The notes under the pieces are model-generated. The model worked only from the letters and a program-made list of their open reading frames with translations. It searched no databases and had not been told where the DNA came from. The translations under genes were made by a program, and so were the position numbers. A DNA stretch of 64,000 nt from Streptomyces sp. NBC_00582 (GTDB taxonomy: Bacteria; Actinomycetota; Actinomycetes; Streptomycetales; Streptomycetaceae), in assembly GCF_036345155.1 (NCBI RefSeq), contig NZ_CP107772.1, forward strand, positions 8,184,001 to 8,248,000. Direction: 5' to 3'. How positions within the stretch are numbered: the stretch's first letter is position 1; the number at the start of each line of letters is the position of its first letter. Shown piece by piece: positions 62,456-64,000 of the stretch.

Positions 62456-62962
62456 CTAAGCCGCGTCCAGAGCCAGCCACTCCGGCAGCGAGGCCAAGTC
62501 GTCCTGCCCCAGAGCCAGCAGCATCGCGTCCTGCGGAGTCGGCTCGAACGGCTCCCGCAGCAACGGCATCCCCGCCTGCTCCGGAGTCCGGTCCGCCTTG
62601 CGGTGGTTGTCCTCCGAGCAGGACGCCACCGTGTTCAGCCAGGTGTCCTGGCCGCCCTGCGCGCGAGGCACCACGTGGTCCACGGTCGTCGCCCGCCTGC
62701 CGCAGTACGCGCACCGATGCCGGTCCCTGACCAGCACCCCCCTCCGCGACCACGGCGCTTGTCTTCGGAACGGCACCCGTACGTACCTGCACAGTCTGAT
62801 CACCCGAGGCGCCGGTATGTCCACATCGGCGCCCCGCATACGCAGTTCGGGGTGGGCCTGCTCGACGACGGCCTTGTCCTGGAGCACCAGGACGACAGCT
62901 CGGTTCAACGTCACCGTAGACAGCGGCTCGAAGCTCGCGTTCAGGACCAGCGTGTCACGCAT
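62456..62962 (-). CDS. HNH endonuclease family protein
   Basis: 168 aa from ATG 62962, GGGAGGTGGG upstream. N-terminal VLNASFEPLSTVTLNRAVVL is typical of a widespread actinobacterial HNH family. The metal/catalytic unit has CAYCGRRATTVDHVVPRAQG, a further Cys in ASCSEDNHRKADRTP. Role unknown; not linked to a restriction or mobile element here. The frame opens further upstream through a terminator, so a later start is right. Confidence 0.9.
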   Translation of the reverse strand: MRDTLVLNASFEPLSTVTLNRAVVLVLQDKAVVEQAHPELRMRGADVDIPAPRVIRLCRYVRVPFRRQAPWSRRGVLVRDRHRCAYCGRRATTVDHVVPRAQGGQDTWLNTVASCSEDNHRKADRTPEQAGMPLLREPFEPTPQDAMLLALGQDDLASLPEWLALDAA

Positions 62963-63044
62963 CCAGCCCACCTCCCCATTGCATCTGCCCGCCCTCCGGC
63001 GAGCTCGGATCAACTCTGGACGGGCACGCCGAGATGGACAACGC

Positions 63045-63091
63045 AATAAAAAATGCCCGCCTCTGATCACTTCCAAGACCAGAGGCGGGCA
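63045..63091 (-). terminator. Intrinsic terminator of the PEBP gene
   Basis: Perfect 12-base arms (63054-63065, 63080-63091) followed on the minus strand by ATTTTTTATT, a canonical U-tract terminator. Confidence 0.92.
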
Positions 63092-63127
63092 AACGTTCAA
63101 TGAACGATGAGCTGACTGTCGCTTCGG

Positions 63128-63667
63128 TTATCCCCCGGCGGGGTTCTCGTACTCACCGACGAGCTGAGCACGGGCGATCGCGTGGAACCGCAGGTTGAAA
63201 CCGACCACGGCGGGCGAGGCGTCGGCATCCGGACCGAGCTTCTCCTGGTCCACCGCGTACACCGTGAAGACGTACCGGTGCGGCCCGTCCCCGGGCGGCG
63301 GCGCGGCCCCGCCGAAGTCCTTGCTGCCGTAGTCGTTGCGCGCCTGTACGGCACCCTCCGGCAGCCCTTCGAACGCGCCGCTGCCCGCCCCCGCCGGCAG
63401 CTCGGTCACCGAGGCCGGGATGTCGAACAGGACCCAGTGCCAGAACCCGCTGCCCGTGGGAGCGTCCGGGTCGTAGCAGGTCACGGCGAAACTCTTGGTC
63501 TCCGCCGGGAAACCCTCCCACCGCAGCTGCGGCGAGGTGTTCCCCTCCGCGTAGACCTGCGCGCCCTTGAGCGTCGCCCCCTCCTCGACGTCCTCGCTCG
63601 TCACCGTGAACGACGGCACGGGCGGGTGGAAGTCATGGGGGAGCGGCCGCCGCTTGAGCTCGGTCAC
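63128..63667 (-). CDS. YbhB/YbcL (PEBP/Raf kinase inhibitor-like) protein
   Basis: 179 aa with the two PEBP signatures: [20 protein letters not shown] (DPDxP) and [13 protein letters not shown] (GxHR). Opening [14 protein letters not shown] and [10 protein letters not shown] are typical. Bacterial members bind small anions or act as kinase/protease modulators; role unknown. ATG 63667 with AGGAGG upstream. Ends at a strong intrinsic terminator. Confidence 0.93.
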   Translation of the reverse strand: MTELKRRPLPHDFHPPVPSFTVTSEDVEEGATLKGAQVYAEGNTSPQLRWEGFPAETKSFAVTCYDPDAPTGSGFWHWVLFDIPASVTELPAGAGSGAFEGLPEGAVQARNDYGSKDFGGAAPPPGDGPHRYVFTVYAVDQEKLGPDADASPAVVGFNLRFHAIARAQLVGEYENPAGG

Positions 63668-63713
63668 CTCGGTACCTCCTGAACGATCCTGAATGGACTC
63701 GGTGATTCCGAGC

Positions 63714-64000
63714 CTAGAACCAGTTGCGCTTGCTGCCGACCTCGGACAGCCACTGGTTGAGGTACGCCGCCCAGTCGGTCGTGTGGAAGTCGTTCAGCCC
63801 CACCTGGAAGGACCGGAAGGTGTCACTGCCCTCACTGAACAGGCCGGGCTTCTTGTCCATCTCCAGGACGACGTCCATCGCGTGCTCGTCGGCGACGAAG
63901 CTCAGCTCGACCTGGTTGAGCCCCCGGTACTGCGACGGCGGGAAGAACTCGATCTCCTGGTAGAACGGCAGCTTCTGCCGCGTACCCCGGATGTGCCCCC
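63714..64000 (-). CDS. Spo0M-like sporulation protein (5' end outside window)
   Basis: The last 95 residues are visible: [40 protein letters not shown] and [20 protein letters not shown], stop TAG at 63714. This is the C-terminal part of the arrestin-like Spo0M family, linked to sporulation control in Gram-positive bacteria. The N-terminal domain and start are cut off. Confidence 0.88.
   Translation of the reverse strand, partial: GHIRGTRQKLPFYQEIEFFPPSQYRGLNQVELSFVADEHAMDVVLEMDKKPGLFSEGSDTFRSFQVGLNDFHTTDWAAYLNQWLSEVGSKRNWF

Noticed and set aside
62963..63100. Extension of the HNH protein to TTG 63100
   Set aside because: The added residues cross the PEBP terminator stem; ATG 62962 has a good RBS and fits the family start.

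Overview
The window is chromosomal DNA from a high-GC actinomycete, almost certainly a Streptomyces. Support comes from third-codon GC saturation, many GTG starts and one TTG start, genes typical of that genus (a GATC-binding HTH protein, a streptophobe-family protein, a chaplin domain, paired Asp23/Gls24 genes), a PHO box, and many 4-base ATGA/GTGA gene overlaps. From memory, the gene order resembles the S. coelicolor core around SCO1848 down to SCO1793; no alignment was run. I see no tRNA, rRNA, insertion sequence, prophage or CRISPR array.

Layout. 1-2,540: the cobalamin genes cobQ (cut by the window edge) and cobD, read leftward behind a cobalamin riboswitch. 2,600-4,230: a PiT phosphate transporter operon behind a PHO box. 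4,300-11,540: an aldolase, a hydrolase, a hypothetical gene, a VOC protein, an ABC-F ATPase with a possible leaderless leader peptide, a GATC-rich spacer, the small nucleoid protein gbn, and an enoyl-CoA hydratase-like gene. 11,540-14,650: an Asp23/Gls24 membrane-stress cluster with a divergent partner. 14,750-19,800: a leftward five-gene operon (sodium:solute symporter, ECF sigma factor, one-TM protein, GH15 glucosidase/trehalase, SDR). 20,000-25,600: cstA-ybdD, SURF1, a Cys-rich protein and a BRCT exonuclease. 25,700-31,100: a VIT-like transporter, an LRR protein, a sterol desaturase-like and a YhhN protein, a collapsed alcohol dehydrogenase, and a CoA-transferase behind two palindromes. 31,100-38,700: a subtilisin, a DUF485/acetate symporter pair, moaA, small membrane genes and tyrS. 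38,700-43,400: tldD/tldE and fabG-inhA. 43,500-48,700: a GntR regulator divergent from an MFS exporter that carries a minisatellite, microproteins, a SixA-like phosphatase and serB. 48,850-54,550: a streptophobe protein divergent from an FHA-FHA-ABC exporter, and a lytic transglycosylase. 54,850-64,000: a QueA-like/SDR pair, a GAF histidine kinase with its regulator, a decayed chaplin gene, an ABC ATPase, nfeD-SPFH, an HNH protein, a PEBP and a Spo0M-like protein (cut by the window edge).

Most of the region is conserved housekeeping. The parts that stand out are the decay events (a chaplin reduced to its domain, an alcohol dehydrogenase with two in-frame deletions, an LRR protein that looks like a NACHT protein without its NTPase), a repeat family found only in gaps between convergent genes, dense cis-elements (GATC cluster, PHO box, cobalamin riboswitch, twin palindromes), and coding or near-coding minisatellites. 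No large unknown multi-gene system is evident.
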